From Siderastrea radians (lineage: Eukaryota; Cnidaria; Anthozoa; Scleractinia; Rhizangiidae), in NCBI GenBank assembly GCA_964017195.1, contig OZ024892.1:14788071-14852070 (forward strand): a stretch of 64,000 bases of DNA, read 5' to 3'. A program made the translations under genes and the position numbers. The notes under the pieces were generated by a model. That model made no database searches and was not told the origin of the DNA. It was given only the letters and a program-made list of their open reading frames with translations. Positions 46,332 to 57,000 of the stretch are shown here, piece by piece (the first letter of the stretch is position 1; every line of letters begins with the position of its first letter).

Positions 46332-48988
46332 TCACATGCAGACTAGTAGAAATTCCGTTTTGGCTAGTAGGTTTTGCGCTTTCACTAGCCATTTTGGCTA
46401 GTGAAATTTCAAAGCACTAAAGCACCGGATGGAAACCAAACTAAATATTGCGTCTGATGATCGGATCCCAAAAGCAAATTGAGTAAGCAGAAACTAAAAC
46501 GTATTCCGTAAAAGGATATCATAATGTTCATATGATACTTGTTTTGTCCTCTGAACCTTTTCCCCTACTAATTCTTGTCTCAGTTGGCAACGTTTCTCCG
46601 CCATTACTACGTTCGAACAAAATTAGCCGTCTTCAGAACATTTTACCATACGTTTTCTTGAAAGGTCCATTAGTGCGTTCATATGATATTTGTCCACACG
46701 TTAGTGCGTTCACACAAATCTTTACTCTTCTCTTATCGACTTTTCACCATTATTGCTACGTTCGCACAATAGTTTCTCTTCCCAGCGTTTCTCTACGTAA
46801 CGTCTTCACAACATTTCTCCGTACGTAAGTAGGTTCGTCGATTTATTAGTCTAGCCTTCTCAACGTTTCTTCGTACGTTAGCACGTTCGCACGACATTGT
46901 TCTGGTCTTCCTAAGGTTTTCAGTGTGTTAGTACATTCGTACGATAAGTCCACACTGCTTAGCGTTTCTCCGTACTTTATAGTATGTTCATACGGTATAT
47001 TAGTCTTGTCTTCTCAACGTTTATCTGTACGTTAATGCGATTTTAGTTGTCTCATTTACGTTTCTCTGTAATTTATTTCCCCACTGTAATAGTTCGGCGT
47101 TCTTCCGTACGTCACAGACGTTCTTACGGAATAAGGTTTGTCTAATAGCGTTTCTCCGAAAGTTAGTAGCTGCGTATTTTATCAAAATTTTGGATTTATC
47201 AACTGAGTTGATAGGGTAAATTGGCCACCGTAAAGAGATTGAAAGCTGACGTTTTGAGCGTTAGTCCTTTCGTCAAAGCAAATCCAATTTGCTCTTGGTA
47301 GTTGTTGTGCAAGGTTCCACCATACTCCAAACTTCTTCATAAATGCTCATCTGCTAAGTCACTTAGCATTTAGTAAGGCATATTTTTTGGTCTGTTACTT
47401 TCTTCTACAAACAGCTAAAGGAGGAAATCCGCAATACCGTGGAACAGATTGTGGGTCAGTGTGTCTCCTCTGATGAGCAGAAGATGCGAGTTCTAAAGAC
47501 TCGTGCAGAGCCTCAAGACTTTGATTGCTACAAGAAAGCTGTGAAGGCTTTCTCAAAGAACTGTTACAACATAGGACAGGTGACCTTCTTTTTGTATGAG
47601 ATGTGTTACGTGTTTTTATTTGTTTGTTTGTTTGTTTGTTTGTTTTATCCTTGAAGTGGAAGCTAACAGAAAGATGTTGATGGCTTACCCAAACCACGCA
47701 ACCCTTATGCTATTTCAGAACAAAAACATAATTTATAGATTATACTTTTCATACCCCATCTTAGGATCAGGCATAACCTTTTAAACTATGTACCCTTTTT
47801 CTGGTCAAAACGCGAATATCTGCGGTCAATTTTGTACTCTATTTTAAAAGAGAAGACAAAACATATGCCTTTTTCGCCCCATATCCACCCCTTTGCTGTT
47901 GTTGTTGTTGGATAAAGTCAGCCAGAAACTGTTGTTCCATTCACTACATGAATTTTTTTTTAAATTCCGAAGTGGAGTGTTTGGCCTAATAGAAAGTACT
48001 GTGTTTTCAAGTGTAATTCACATGTCAGTGTCTGGTAACAACTCTTCTTGCATCTCTTACAGAATGAACATGCTCTTCGCCATGTGTATGCACTCTCGAA
48101 CTTGTGTGAGGAGAAGATACCAACTGATCAGTAAGCATCATAGCCGTACAAACTTATTTCAATTTGGGGTGGGGGTTTTCAACATCTAAAGTCAACAATA
48201 TTTGGAAGGCTTAGCAGCATGGTGATTATCAGATTAGCAACATTTGATCTGGTTTATTGGGGGGAAGTGGGGTACGGTTACAACATGAATACTACATGTA
48301 TTGCATTTGATACAAGGGTGTCTAACATGTTCATGTTTTTTACCCTTGTTGGAGTAACAAATCTTTTCCAGCGGAGCTTCAACCAGTGACATAAGTCGTT
48401 GAAACACCCTCCCCTCCTACCCCTATTCAATGTTGCATAGTCTTGTGAGCGCTTGTCTTCATCTATTTGGTTGAAACTATTTTACAACAGTGCCTTGTGG
48501 GAGAGGGAAGGAGACAATTGTACCGACAGTGTTTCAACAAAGTGACACTGATTGTAGCCTCCTAATCATCTTATTCTACCTCCTAATTGTGGTGTGACTC
48601 AAAGCTTAAACCTGCATGATGAGGTGTGTGATTGCATGACACTATATAGTTACTATGGCATGATTCAATGATAGCAATGATTCAGTGTTCGAAACATGAT
48701 CATGCAGCTTGTTGTCATATAATTTGCTATGTTTTGTTATTTTACTCTATGTGCCTTTGGCCGAGCAGAAACTTTATGTCTGAGGTGATTGAGGTGGAAA
48801 CCAGATGCTCTGTTGCTCACAAAAAACCATCCATTATACTAGAGCTGGCTGTGTCTATGGCGGCCAGCTAATAAATTAGAAGTGCATTTCTTTCTGAACT
48901 CAGTGTCTAATCTGCTCTTTTATACAGGATTGTATCTGCAATCAACCAGCAGTGTGATGAAAATCAACCCATTGGTATCCAGATTTAG
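30472..48988 (+). CDS. LGMN: legumain (asparaginyl endopeptidase), complete, 15 exons, 440 aa
   Basis: Lysosomal C13 cysteine protease cleaving after Asn. Exons: 30472-30606, 32285-32382, 34244-34274, 38995-39045, 40221-40306, 41065-41140, 41945-42007, 42125-42194, 43903-44021, 44945-45034, 45331-45423, 46085-46201, 47415-47579, 48063-48130, 48928-48988. The sum is 1323 nt with matched phases. Signal peptide is residues 1 to about 18 ([13 protein letters not shown]). The core starts [18 protein letters not shown]. Catalytic His147 is in FTDHG and Cys188 in IEACESG, close to human His148 and Cys189. An acidic, Gly-rich linker follows ([13 protein letters not shown]), where the propeptide is expected to be cut, then a C-terminal prodomain with [15 protein letters not shown]. 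Intron 9 uses a GC donor. AATAAA follows at 49140 and 49762. Confidence 0.97.
30607..32284 (+). other. LGMN intron 1
   Basis: About 1.7 kb with no exon, inverted-repeat element or tandem repeat that I recognise. It ends in a GTTT-rich acceptor region. Confidence 0.6.
33795..34211. mobile_element. MITE with poly-G/poly-C ends, copy 2
   Basis: A 417-bp element starting CCCGGGGGGGGACTCCCATA and ending in the inverse, flanked by a perfect 8-bp duplication ATACAAAT (33787-33794 and 34212-34219). It shares its interior with 17879-18346. It ends 32 bp before LGMN exon 3, so it abuts the polypyrimidine/branch region of that exon. Confidence 0.94.
34323..35515. mobile_element. inverted-repeat DNA transposon with 18-bp subterminal repeats
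   Basis: Left CCGTATTTACCCGCGTATAG, right CTATACGCGGGTAAATACG. On the left the motif CGCGTATAGGCCGCACC is repeated five times in tandem (34333-34421); on the right it occurs once plus a diverged copy. No transposase ORF was found in the 1.2 kb. It is at the start of LGMN intron 3. Confidence 0.8.
36235..38821. mobile_element. middle element of the nest
   Basis: Inverted ends GGGTGATTCCAGAAAATATC at the left and GATATTTTCTGGAACCACCC at the right. The pairing continues through CATACCC...CCACGGGC.GCATCT and then C-rich runs broken by CGGAATTCC. The 2.2-kb interior has no coding ORF and contains the element at 37482-38000. Confidence 0.82.
37482..38000. mobile_element. inner foldback element of the nest
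   Basis: 519 bp. The left end TTAAAGTGCTACTATGATCA and right end TGATCATAGTAGCACTTTAA are perfect inverses, and each arm is about 200 bp (TTCGGATTTCGAAACTATG, ATGGTCCGCCATTATT.CACC). A related partial copy is at 55310-55605. Confidence 0.93.
40560..40830. repeat. GGATCC-rich minisatellite, locus 1
   Basis: Degenerate repeats of TAGGATCCTATAGGATC(C/T)TG in LGMN intron 5, with many GGATCC hexamers in 270 bp. Each GGATCCTATAGGATCC is self-complementary. Confidence 0.88.
41625..41811. mobile_element. mariner/pogo-type MITE
   Basis: Starts TACAGTGTAACGAACCCCTA and ends AGCGGGGTTCAACTGTA; the inside repeats ATAACAAACCCC. The TA-bordered CAGT termini resemble Tigger/pogo ends. It is in LGMN intron 6. 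Confidence 0.75.
43279..43581. mobile_element. MITE with GC-rich inverted ends
   Basis: Inverted ends GCCGCGGCTACACGAGCGAT and ATCGCTCGTGTAGCCGCGGC with arms of roughly 100 bp. A second inner inverted pair, GTGTAGCCACCCTC and GAGGGTGGCTACAC, lies inside. It is in LGMN intron 8. Confidence 0.92.
44196..44370. repeat. GGATCC-rich minisatellite, locus 2
   Basis: Looser copy of the 40560-40830 repeat in LGMN intron 9: AGGATCC, AGGATCCT and GGATCCTATGAG with diverged spacers. Confidence 0.75.
45106..45142. repeat. (TTTA)n microsatellite
   Basis: Perfect TTTA run in LGMN intron 10. Confidence 0.95.
46525..47175. repeat. degenerate tandem repeat with CGTACG/CGTTCGNACGA motifs
   Basis: Seven to eight diverged units of about 70-90 bp, each with an AACGTTTCTCCGTACGTTAG-like segment followed by a CGTTCRYACRA segment and a TCTTCTCAA segment. 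It fills most of LGMN intron 12. No ORF in the array has coding sense. Confidence 0.8.
47195..47290 (-). mobile_element. possible Penelope-like terminal remnant
   Basis: On the minus strand, a TGACGA-AAGG-CTAACGCTC-AAAACGTCAGC arrangement resembles the hammerhead-like segment found in GIY-YIG Penelope-like elements. There is no associated ORF. The family assignment rests on general resemblance. Confidence 0.4.
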
Positions 48989-50756
48989 TTGCTGGAGGCT
49001 GTCCTTCACTGAACACCAATCATACAAGTTATATGCCTTTGTAAACACTAATTTTTGCCTCCAATAGATTCGATAAGTTTAGATTAGAAAAGACAGGAAA
49101 ATGCATGGTTAAAAAAAGCTATCAATGTTTTAGTTAAACAATAAATAACTGTTAAGATTTATTTTGCCAGCACTTAAAGTCAAATAAGTTTAAGTAATCC
49201 AAAAGAAAAATGAATTTTTTTTTTTGGTCAATTGAATTGATAACTTTATATTTAATATTTGGGAAAACTGCGTTTAGGAAACGTACCCTGGACTGGAAGC
49301 TGTGTGTTTCTATAACTCTGTAAAAAGACAGTTATTGTCAGTTTTCCAGTGGTTGTTTTCTAAAAGAAGTAGTAAAATTGTCCATGTTTCTATTGAATTA
49401 CTGAATTGCAACACTTATTTTCAAAGTTTAAAAAAAGTCGGCCCAGAAGAGGAAACGCTTGACTATGGCTAATTTCCGATAGTTTCTTGTTCTCCTAAAC
49501 TTCAAGTGCCGGTGCTCGTCTTCCTTTGACTCTGGAGACACATGAAAGATTCAGTCAGTTTCTTGAATATTAAATATATTTATTTCGTAGGCTTGAAAGC
49601 TTTTAAAAGGCAAAAGCACCAATAATTTCTGTTTTTAAGCATCTTTAAGGGTAGATGTAAGAAATTTGTGTATATAAAAAGTGGGTAACTCAGGACAGTG
49701 CTCAGCTACTCGCTTTCTCATTGGCCTAGGCTGGAGATGTTTTTGTTGTTTGATGCATTTCAATAAAATCCAAACTCCTTAAAAAGTGGATTCATATCCG
49801 CTGAGGACATGATCCGGAGTAAATTCCTTCTGATATACATTTTTCACATGGTGCTCCCACAAAACATAGCTGTTGGTTGAGAATTTTTTTATCAGAGTTA
49901 GTTGTTGAAAAGCACACTTAGGTGTTTAATGGGGCATTGTGCCAATTAGCCTTTAGTTACTGTTAAGAAAAAACACAAGTTTTCGCATGTACAGGAAAGA
50001 TATCAAGGGTTACTGCACTTTGGCTGAAGGAAGAATTCATCAAGTTAAAAGGGAATTTTTTAACTTTTCTAGTTTTTTTCTAGCGTTTTTAATTATTTTA
50101 TGTAGGAGCTATTAAGGTTAAAACGTTTGCTCATTAAATGTCAAACAGTGACGTAATTATTTTGCAATAACATGTAATAAGGGGAATGTGTTCAGCAGTT
50201 ATTATAGCCACAGAATGCCTGTATTTTGACTTAAGTTTGCTTGTAATCAAGATATAAGTAATTGCTTTGTTGTTTTGATTCTTTTGTGTGAAAATGAAAA
50301 TATACGCAGTGTTATGGTTGTTTGAAATATTATAATTGTGCGGACAAAGGCAAGACAGGAAATATTTGGCTAGTTAGCATCACAGTTTGCACTGGCGTCT
50401 TCAAATTCATGTCAATTCAGTTCAGTTCAGCTAACATGTAATTTTCTGGTAGACATGGAAAAACCACCTCCTTGATTTAACTGCCTGAAAACAGAGTAGC
50501 AAGGAAGTTTCTGATTTTCCTTTGTCCAAGCTGTAACGTAAATTGCGGAAAGAAATGTTGACAGTTTGTTTGTTTGTTTACAAGCATTGGACCTGGACAG
50601 TTTTTACCGAAACTGTGGGTCGCAACATTTCTCCAAAGTGAATGTTTAATAAAATAACGACTTCTTGTGTTTCTTTGTCTCTCGTTGTAGCCTGGATATA
50701 TAATTAATTTTAGTTTTCAAAATCGACCTTGAACTTTGGACTGTGACCTTCCCCAG

Positions 50757-51850
50757 TCTTGCTAAGCCACGTTGTTCTGTGTGCTCTAGCCCGTACCACC
50801 CAGCCGAGGTTTGCCCTGATCAGGATCCAAACAGAAAATGACGGCGCCAAGCCCCAGTCTGTTTCGACTTCAACAAGCCCTCTGGCTGTCAACGCTACTC
50901 CTGTTCCTGCCCGCACAACTGCCGCCGTTGCGGTCCCAACAGCCACGCCCTCTTCAACTGCCCCAGTTCCAGACAGTCAGTCACCTACAGCAAACCAGCC
51001 GCCATATCCAGCGAATGCAGCAAAAAATAAGGTGAAGCAACTTCAACATGAACCGGGAACCCACAGTATCTACTCCCCTGGGTGTCACCCATTTGTTAAT
51101 AATACAATTCATGCCCTCCGGTGCGGCACTCGCATCGGTTACCTTGGTCTCCAAAAGAACCGGGTGTCACGTAACTTGATTGGAGCCTCCGAACATCCCG
51201 AGGTTATCACTACAAACCTTAGCAAGGAAATAGTGTTGGGTAGAGTCGCTGGCCCTTTCTCCTCCCCTCCAGTCCGTAATTTCCAGTGTAACCCTTCAGG
51301 CGTGGTCCACAAGAAGCATTCTACGGCATGGCGAACCATTTATTACCTCTATTATTATTCACTATTATGTCCCTAAAAGATCCCTATTCCCTCCAGTATG
51401 TTCGTGTAGATACGAAGCCTCAGCATTGTCCGTTCTTTGGGTCCTGGAGCTTTCATGGCGAAAACCGGCCTCAAATCAGCCTTTTACCTCATGCCATCAC
51501 CCAAGCTACTGCACCTATTGGGTATCCATTGGAAATCACAGTAATTACATCTAGCGAAGATGCCTTAGAATAAAACAGAAATTATGGCATTCGGCACGTT
51601 ATTCATATTCTGGATGACTTCTTTATAGCCGAGGCCACCAATGTCGATTGCCTGGGCAGGCTAAGTAGCCTGTTAAAAGCGTTTATGTCCCTTCGGGTCC
51701 CCACTGTGGCAGCCAAGACTCTAGGCCCCTGTCAAGTTTGGAGTTCATGGGTATCATACTCGATAGAACTCGCACGAAGGTACGGAAGAAGGCCAGAGGA
51801 TAAACTTGCCAGGATTCGTTTACCAACCTCCGCTCTGTCAGCTTAGTTGA
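50757..51850 (+). mobile_element. degraded DIRS-like retrotransposon (gag-like and reverse transcriptase pieces)
   Basis: About 50855-51000 in one frame reads a Cys/His-rich gag-like segment (VCFDFNKPSGCQ, CPHNCRRCGPNSHALFNCPS). About 51125-51330 reads the N-terminus of a reverse transcriptase of the tyrosine-recombinase (DIRS/Ngaro) type: HPEVITTNLSKEIVLGRVAG, PFSSPPVRNFQ, SGVVHKK. It continues in another frame at about 51437 with GPGAFMAKTGLKSAFYLMP, then LEFMGIILDRTRT at about 51740. Several frameshifts and stops make it a dead copy. No recombinase or split repeats were found here. Confidence 0.8.
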
Positions 51851-52159
51851 TCTTTCTCTTATTGGTACAGTTATCTCTCGTCACCCTGCTAATACGGACA
51901 GCTAAATCCCCGGCAAAAGTTAGACGTTTGACTGAAACAAACTCCTGCTATTACGGAATTACGGACACTTTGCCTAGCCCCCACAGCAGTGGGGTATTGG
52001 GCGATTGTGCTCATAGCCCGAAGTCTCAAAAAAACGTGCCACAGGGCTGCGTCCCCCCGTTTACGCCATACTGTTGTTTATTTATTTTGCCATGTCACAG
52101 TCGCCGGTTGCGTTAAATCTTTCTTTCTTGTTTAATTGTAAGCGATCAAACAGTGACAT

Positions 52160-52385
52160 TAGGGACGGACCATTAATTGTGGGAGTGGGGAATTTTCGAG
52201 CTGCACGAATTTATTTTCTTAAACATTTTTCCTTGCAGGAATATTTTTTCCGTATGCAAGAACTTTTTTCTGGGCTACTAGCTGTGCATGAATTTTATCT
52301 CTCAATTTTCCCTTGAATGATTTTTTTTTTTACTTCGCCCCCCCCCCCCCACCCCCATAACTTTTCTTATGGTCCGTCCCTTAAT
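52160..52385. mobile_element. MITE with TTAGGGACGGACCAT ends
   Basis: Left end TTAGGGACGGACCATTAATT then GTGGGAGTGGGG; right end CCCCCATAACTTTTCTTATG then GTCCGTCCCTTAA. The right side has a T run and a C run. No ORF. Confidence 0.82.
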
Positions 52386-52999
52386 CTCTCATTAATAAAG
52401 TTTAATTATTATTATTATTGTAGCTAGGATATTACAGACGCATGTAATCTTTCTCCAGAATCCAAATGTATACATGTGTCCAAAATGAGACCATCTGATT
52501 GGTTCGTGGTCATGAATTATTAAGGAGTATGGAAACTCAGGTTATCCCGATTAAGAACCAAATATATATTTCCCGTTATGTGAGTGATCGTGTGGTTCGT
52601 TTACCTCCAACCCTACAGTTTTTCGAAACAGGTTAGTGTAATAAACCAGCCCATAAATATGAAGGAAAAACAGGAAAAATATCTTTAAGAGCACAAGGGA
52701 GAAAATCAAGGGATGTCTGAAGCACCCTTATCGTAAATACAAACTTCGGGGTTTGCCAACATTTCAAGCTTTCAAGAGAGTAGATTACATAGTGTGTATC
52801 TTGTAACACTAAAGCAACCTATCATCTGAGATGTAAATGAAGTCCCTGGTTTCTCTCAGGTGTGATTGAGCGGGAAGAGAATTGTGTCAATTTTCAGGCA
52901 TACTTCTCAAACTTATTAATAATTCATGACGTTATAAGCCAACCAGAGCGCCCCATTCGGGTCAGGTGGATGAGTTTGAAACTCAATGAAGCACCAGTT

Positions 53000-53655
53000 G
53001 AAAATTACTAGTGTTTCCTCACGTTTTCATCACTAGTGTTTCATCACGTTTTCATCACTAGTGATAAAATTGTTCTTAATCTGCATCTTCATATATTACT
53101 CAAACACAGCTTAACATCATACTCTTTAAAAACTCCACCAACTTCGAGTAGTGGAGACTTGACACTTCGCACTCGTTGCCAATCCTCAAAAATGCCTACT
53201 GCCCACTTATTTTTATATCTAGTAGACTTCGGTACTGCTCTCTCTACGCAAAGTCCTTCTTCCTCGATTGTTTTCGGCCAGCGAAACCTTCCTTCGGCCA
53301 TGGCAAAAACAATATGTAAATCACTTCAAGTTCACAACGCTTTTGCAATACAAATTTGGTGCAACGCGAAACTATTGGATAATTAAAAACAAAAGCTCAC
53401 AAATACAATGAATGCTGACTGAATACAACAAATCACACATACAAGGCATTTTAAAGAAAAATGGGAAAAAATACAACACTGCATAATTTTGTATTGTTTC
53501 TTTAGAGAAGTCATTTCAAAAACTCGTGCATCGCGTTTCATCACGATTTCCAAACACTCAAAAACAATAAAAGCACTTGGCCGAAGCGGTCTCGTGCTTT
53601 CATCTGTTTTCTCGTATTTGGAAATCATGATGAAACACTCGCACTCGTTTTTGAA
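53000..53655. repeat. repetitive stretch with CATCACTAGTG copies
   Basis: Tandem TTTCATCACGTTTTCATCAC then TAGTG at 53005-53060, and a right-hand part with GGAAATCATGATGAAACACT and GTACTAGT. The inverse matching of the ends suggests an old inverted-repeat element, but its borders are unclear. Confidence 0.45.
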
Positions 53656-54041
53656 ATAGTACTAGTATCTTTTTCTTCTTGCTCATTTATCCCTGAGAAA
53701 AATAGGGAATAATGCTCATGCAGCTATAGCCTATATGAAAATGTAAAGCTGGCTTGGCACCAAATACAAAAGTACACACTACTAACACCTGTAGCACACA
53801 CGCTTTCAGCCATAACTTACAGTAACATTTCAAGTGTCAACATGATTTTTAATCTTTGAACAAAAAGTACAAATATGTTACAGGGACATCACATGTTTAT
53901 GTAGCCTCTTATGCAGATGTTCTTTTGGCTGTTCATACAACTTTTCCTCCCCTTTACAGCAGAAGAGAAAAATTTGCAACAGGCCATAAGAACACCTGCA
54001 GGAGATGCATATGTCTGCAGCAATGTTACAAAACAGTAAAT

Positions 54042-57000
54042 TCAATCTTCATCTTCTGAGCTAGACTCCTCTTCAAGGGATTCCTGTGAAAACAATTGAT
54101 AAAGTAATAAGGATGTGATGAGGAAAAGGCCACGAGGGGAGAACGAGGGAAGGGGGTACTCCTCCAACTCTACAGTCAAGCTGTGGCCCCAGAGGATAGG
54201 TTTTTAAGCCTTCTAGTCTTCAGACAAAGTGGACAAACCCTGCTCAGACTGCAAATCACTTCAACATTAACACGGGACTTCATCACATGTTCTGACTTCA
54301 AATCACTACATCAATCACACAAGATTCCAAGTTTCTCCTTTGGTTTATTCACTTCAACAGCAACAACAACTTGCAGGTTATTTCATTGTCATACATGTGT
54401 TTTGGGATCCTAAAATCCTGTACTTTCCTCAGTTTAGAACATTATATCACTTACTAATAATTTCAACACTGTTCTCACACTAATCTAGAACCTTCCCGCA
54501 GCAATAACAACTCTACTGCAGATTTCTAGAACATTTGTAAAAACAAGAGAGCAAAATACTAGAGAACCTAACATTTTCTGAATCCAAAATGTTCTACTAT
54601 CTCCACTTTCGACCAACTCAGACCAACTGATAAATTGGATCTGAATGTCCCACGCAATACATGACTGTGTAATACCATGTAAACCACAAAACTTAAAGTT
54701 ACCACCTAGGGTACTTGCAATTTCTCATAGTCAGTCAATGTAAAACTTACCTTAGCATATTTTTCTGCAGCTTCTGCTATATCTTTTGGAACCCACTGAT
54801 GTTTACCATTCGTAACTGCAAAGGAAATACAGTCGTAACGAAATGACATCACAAGAAAATTATTTCGAAAATTTCTACGTTGGATTTAGTCTAAAAACTA
54901 CTAGTCAAAACAGCATATTCCTAGAGAAAATTTAGACTTATTAGAACCATAAACTATGGAGATATGGATTGTCAAAGGTCAGAATACTCCCACATAAATG
55001 TCTCTTTCTTTTCACCAGCTCATTAAGTAATGAATTACCACTGCTAAAGTAGAAGAATTTGTATGGAACCAAAATGACATTTAGGACATTCTTGCAAAGA
55101 ATCATTTGATGATTTCCACATCTTAAGTCTGTGTTGATACAAAATTTTGTCCCTACTGAGATAACAGTGTTCAGGATTTGATGTGAAAACATAAATTATG
55201 ACCACATTTTCCTACCCTCTACATGTATGTGTTACATTTTACAGCCAAAAGGTAATGCAGAAAAGGGAAGAAGCATACAGAATCTCATAGTTTACCACTA
55301 GAACACAGTGTGTGAACACAGCTTATTAAATATGCAAAACACAAGCTTGAGTCTGAAAGTTCAAAACTCCCGTGCTGCATACTAAATAAGCCACTTTCAC
55401 ATACACTGCATTCAAAAGCTCTTGAGTGAATGACGCATTATATCCTTTCTGGTGCAATAATGGCGGACCATTAAATTGGAAAATTGCAGTTAAAATAAAC
55501 GGCCTTCTTCTAAACAATTTTTCTTGGGGAGTGTTTAGTAAACAAAGTTTCAAAATCCGAAGAAAAAATAAAAGGTTTTTTTATTGTGGTACCACTTTGA
55601 AACTAGCATACAAGCACCTCAAAGCCTAACATCTGTTCTAAGAACATTAAATTTATGCAGGGCAATTATCAGTTGATAGCTCCTCGACAGAAACACTATA
55701 TTGTTGATAAAGAATACCTTCTCCTATCCAGCTTAATTCCAGCTCAAAGTTTTTGTCCTTGACTTCATCATGTACAACATAAATTCTGTGTATCAAACAA
55801 AGTAGTAGTTAAACACCGTCTAGAACTTAAGTAGAGAGCTTACTGACAAACTAAGCCCATCCCCTTTTTTCTGTTTAGTGTCGTCCAACCGACCCAAATT
55901 TTCGCCCTTTCAAAAAAAAAAGTTCTGTTCTGTTACATAGTCAAACATTTTTTTCACCTTTAATCTGAAAAATAAACTGTTTTTGCAAATCTGTTAACGA
56001 CATTTCTTAACGCTGAATACCGATTTCATTTTTAAGCACCACATCAATCTTGTCTTCCTCGACCTCCTTTGCCGCACTGTTGGTTTTGTAACCACATCTT
56101 GTTGTTTTCAGGCTCCACGGCAATGATGCTGGGGTAATGGGCCTCCTAGTTCCAGACTCTTCCTCATTTGGGGGGGGGCTTTTTTAATCCAACTGACCAA
56201 CCCAAAATCAGGAAACGCATTTGATGCTAAACGAAGAAAAAGGGGGGATGGCCTAAGGAAGAACTGATCAGGACTGTTTTCCTAAGGGTTGGTTTGTCAA
56301 ACAGTAAACATACATGTATTAACTAACTGGCAGTAAAACATTTTATTTCTAACTAACAGGTAACACAAAAAAAAAACAAACAACAATAATTTGATGGTGC
56401 AACCTACATTTTGGCGACCTCTTTCACAAGTTCTTCGCATGTCATTTCTTGCATCTACATAGTAAAACAACAAAGTAAAATTATTCCACATCACAGAATG
56501 ACACAACTTAATAAGTTCAGCTTTCCTACACATAAATAAATGTGTCAATAACTTTATACGAAATGATCACATAATTGTATGAGCTGCAGATGAAACACTT
56601 TAAGAGTGAAAGAGAACCTCACAGAACTTGATGTTAGCAACTAATGAGCAGTGGCAAAAAAAAAACTGAAAAACGTCAAACTCAAACAGGATTCAAACTT
56701 ATGACTAACACCGCTCTTCTAAATTGCATGACATGCTCACTGTTATGAGAACTCACCTTTAACTTTTCTATTTCTGTTTTTGCTGCTTGTTTAGCCTTCC
56801 CTATGGCACATCCATGATATCCCTAAATAAAAAACAAACAATACAATAATTATTAAATTTTTCATGGAAACTATAAGTATTGTACAATTATACAGTGTAT
56901 ACTCTGGACAGTCGCTTATGGTTGTTTATTGTAGATAAGATAATTGTTGTTAGAAATTAACGCAACAACTGTAAGATTTACATTATTAAGGAGCATATTT

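Larger units (their letters stand above)
48989..54041. other. LGMN/PSMA3 tail-to-tail intergenic region
   Basis: Holds the LGMN 3' UTR (AATAAA at 49140 and 49762), a DIRS-like retroelement remnant, a MITE at 52160-52385 and a repetitive stretch at about 53000-53655. No host coding exon was recognised. Confidence 0.65.

Noticed and set aside
50710..51376. 205-codon plus ORF as a host gene
   Set aside because: Pieces match gag and reverse transcriptase of a DIRS-like element in shifting frames; no host gene features.
52847..53628. ORFs of 70-116 codons on both strands
   Set aside because: They lie in a repetitive stretch, lack splice context, and resemble no family.
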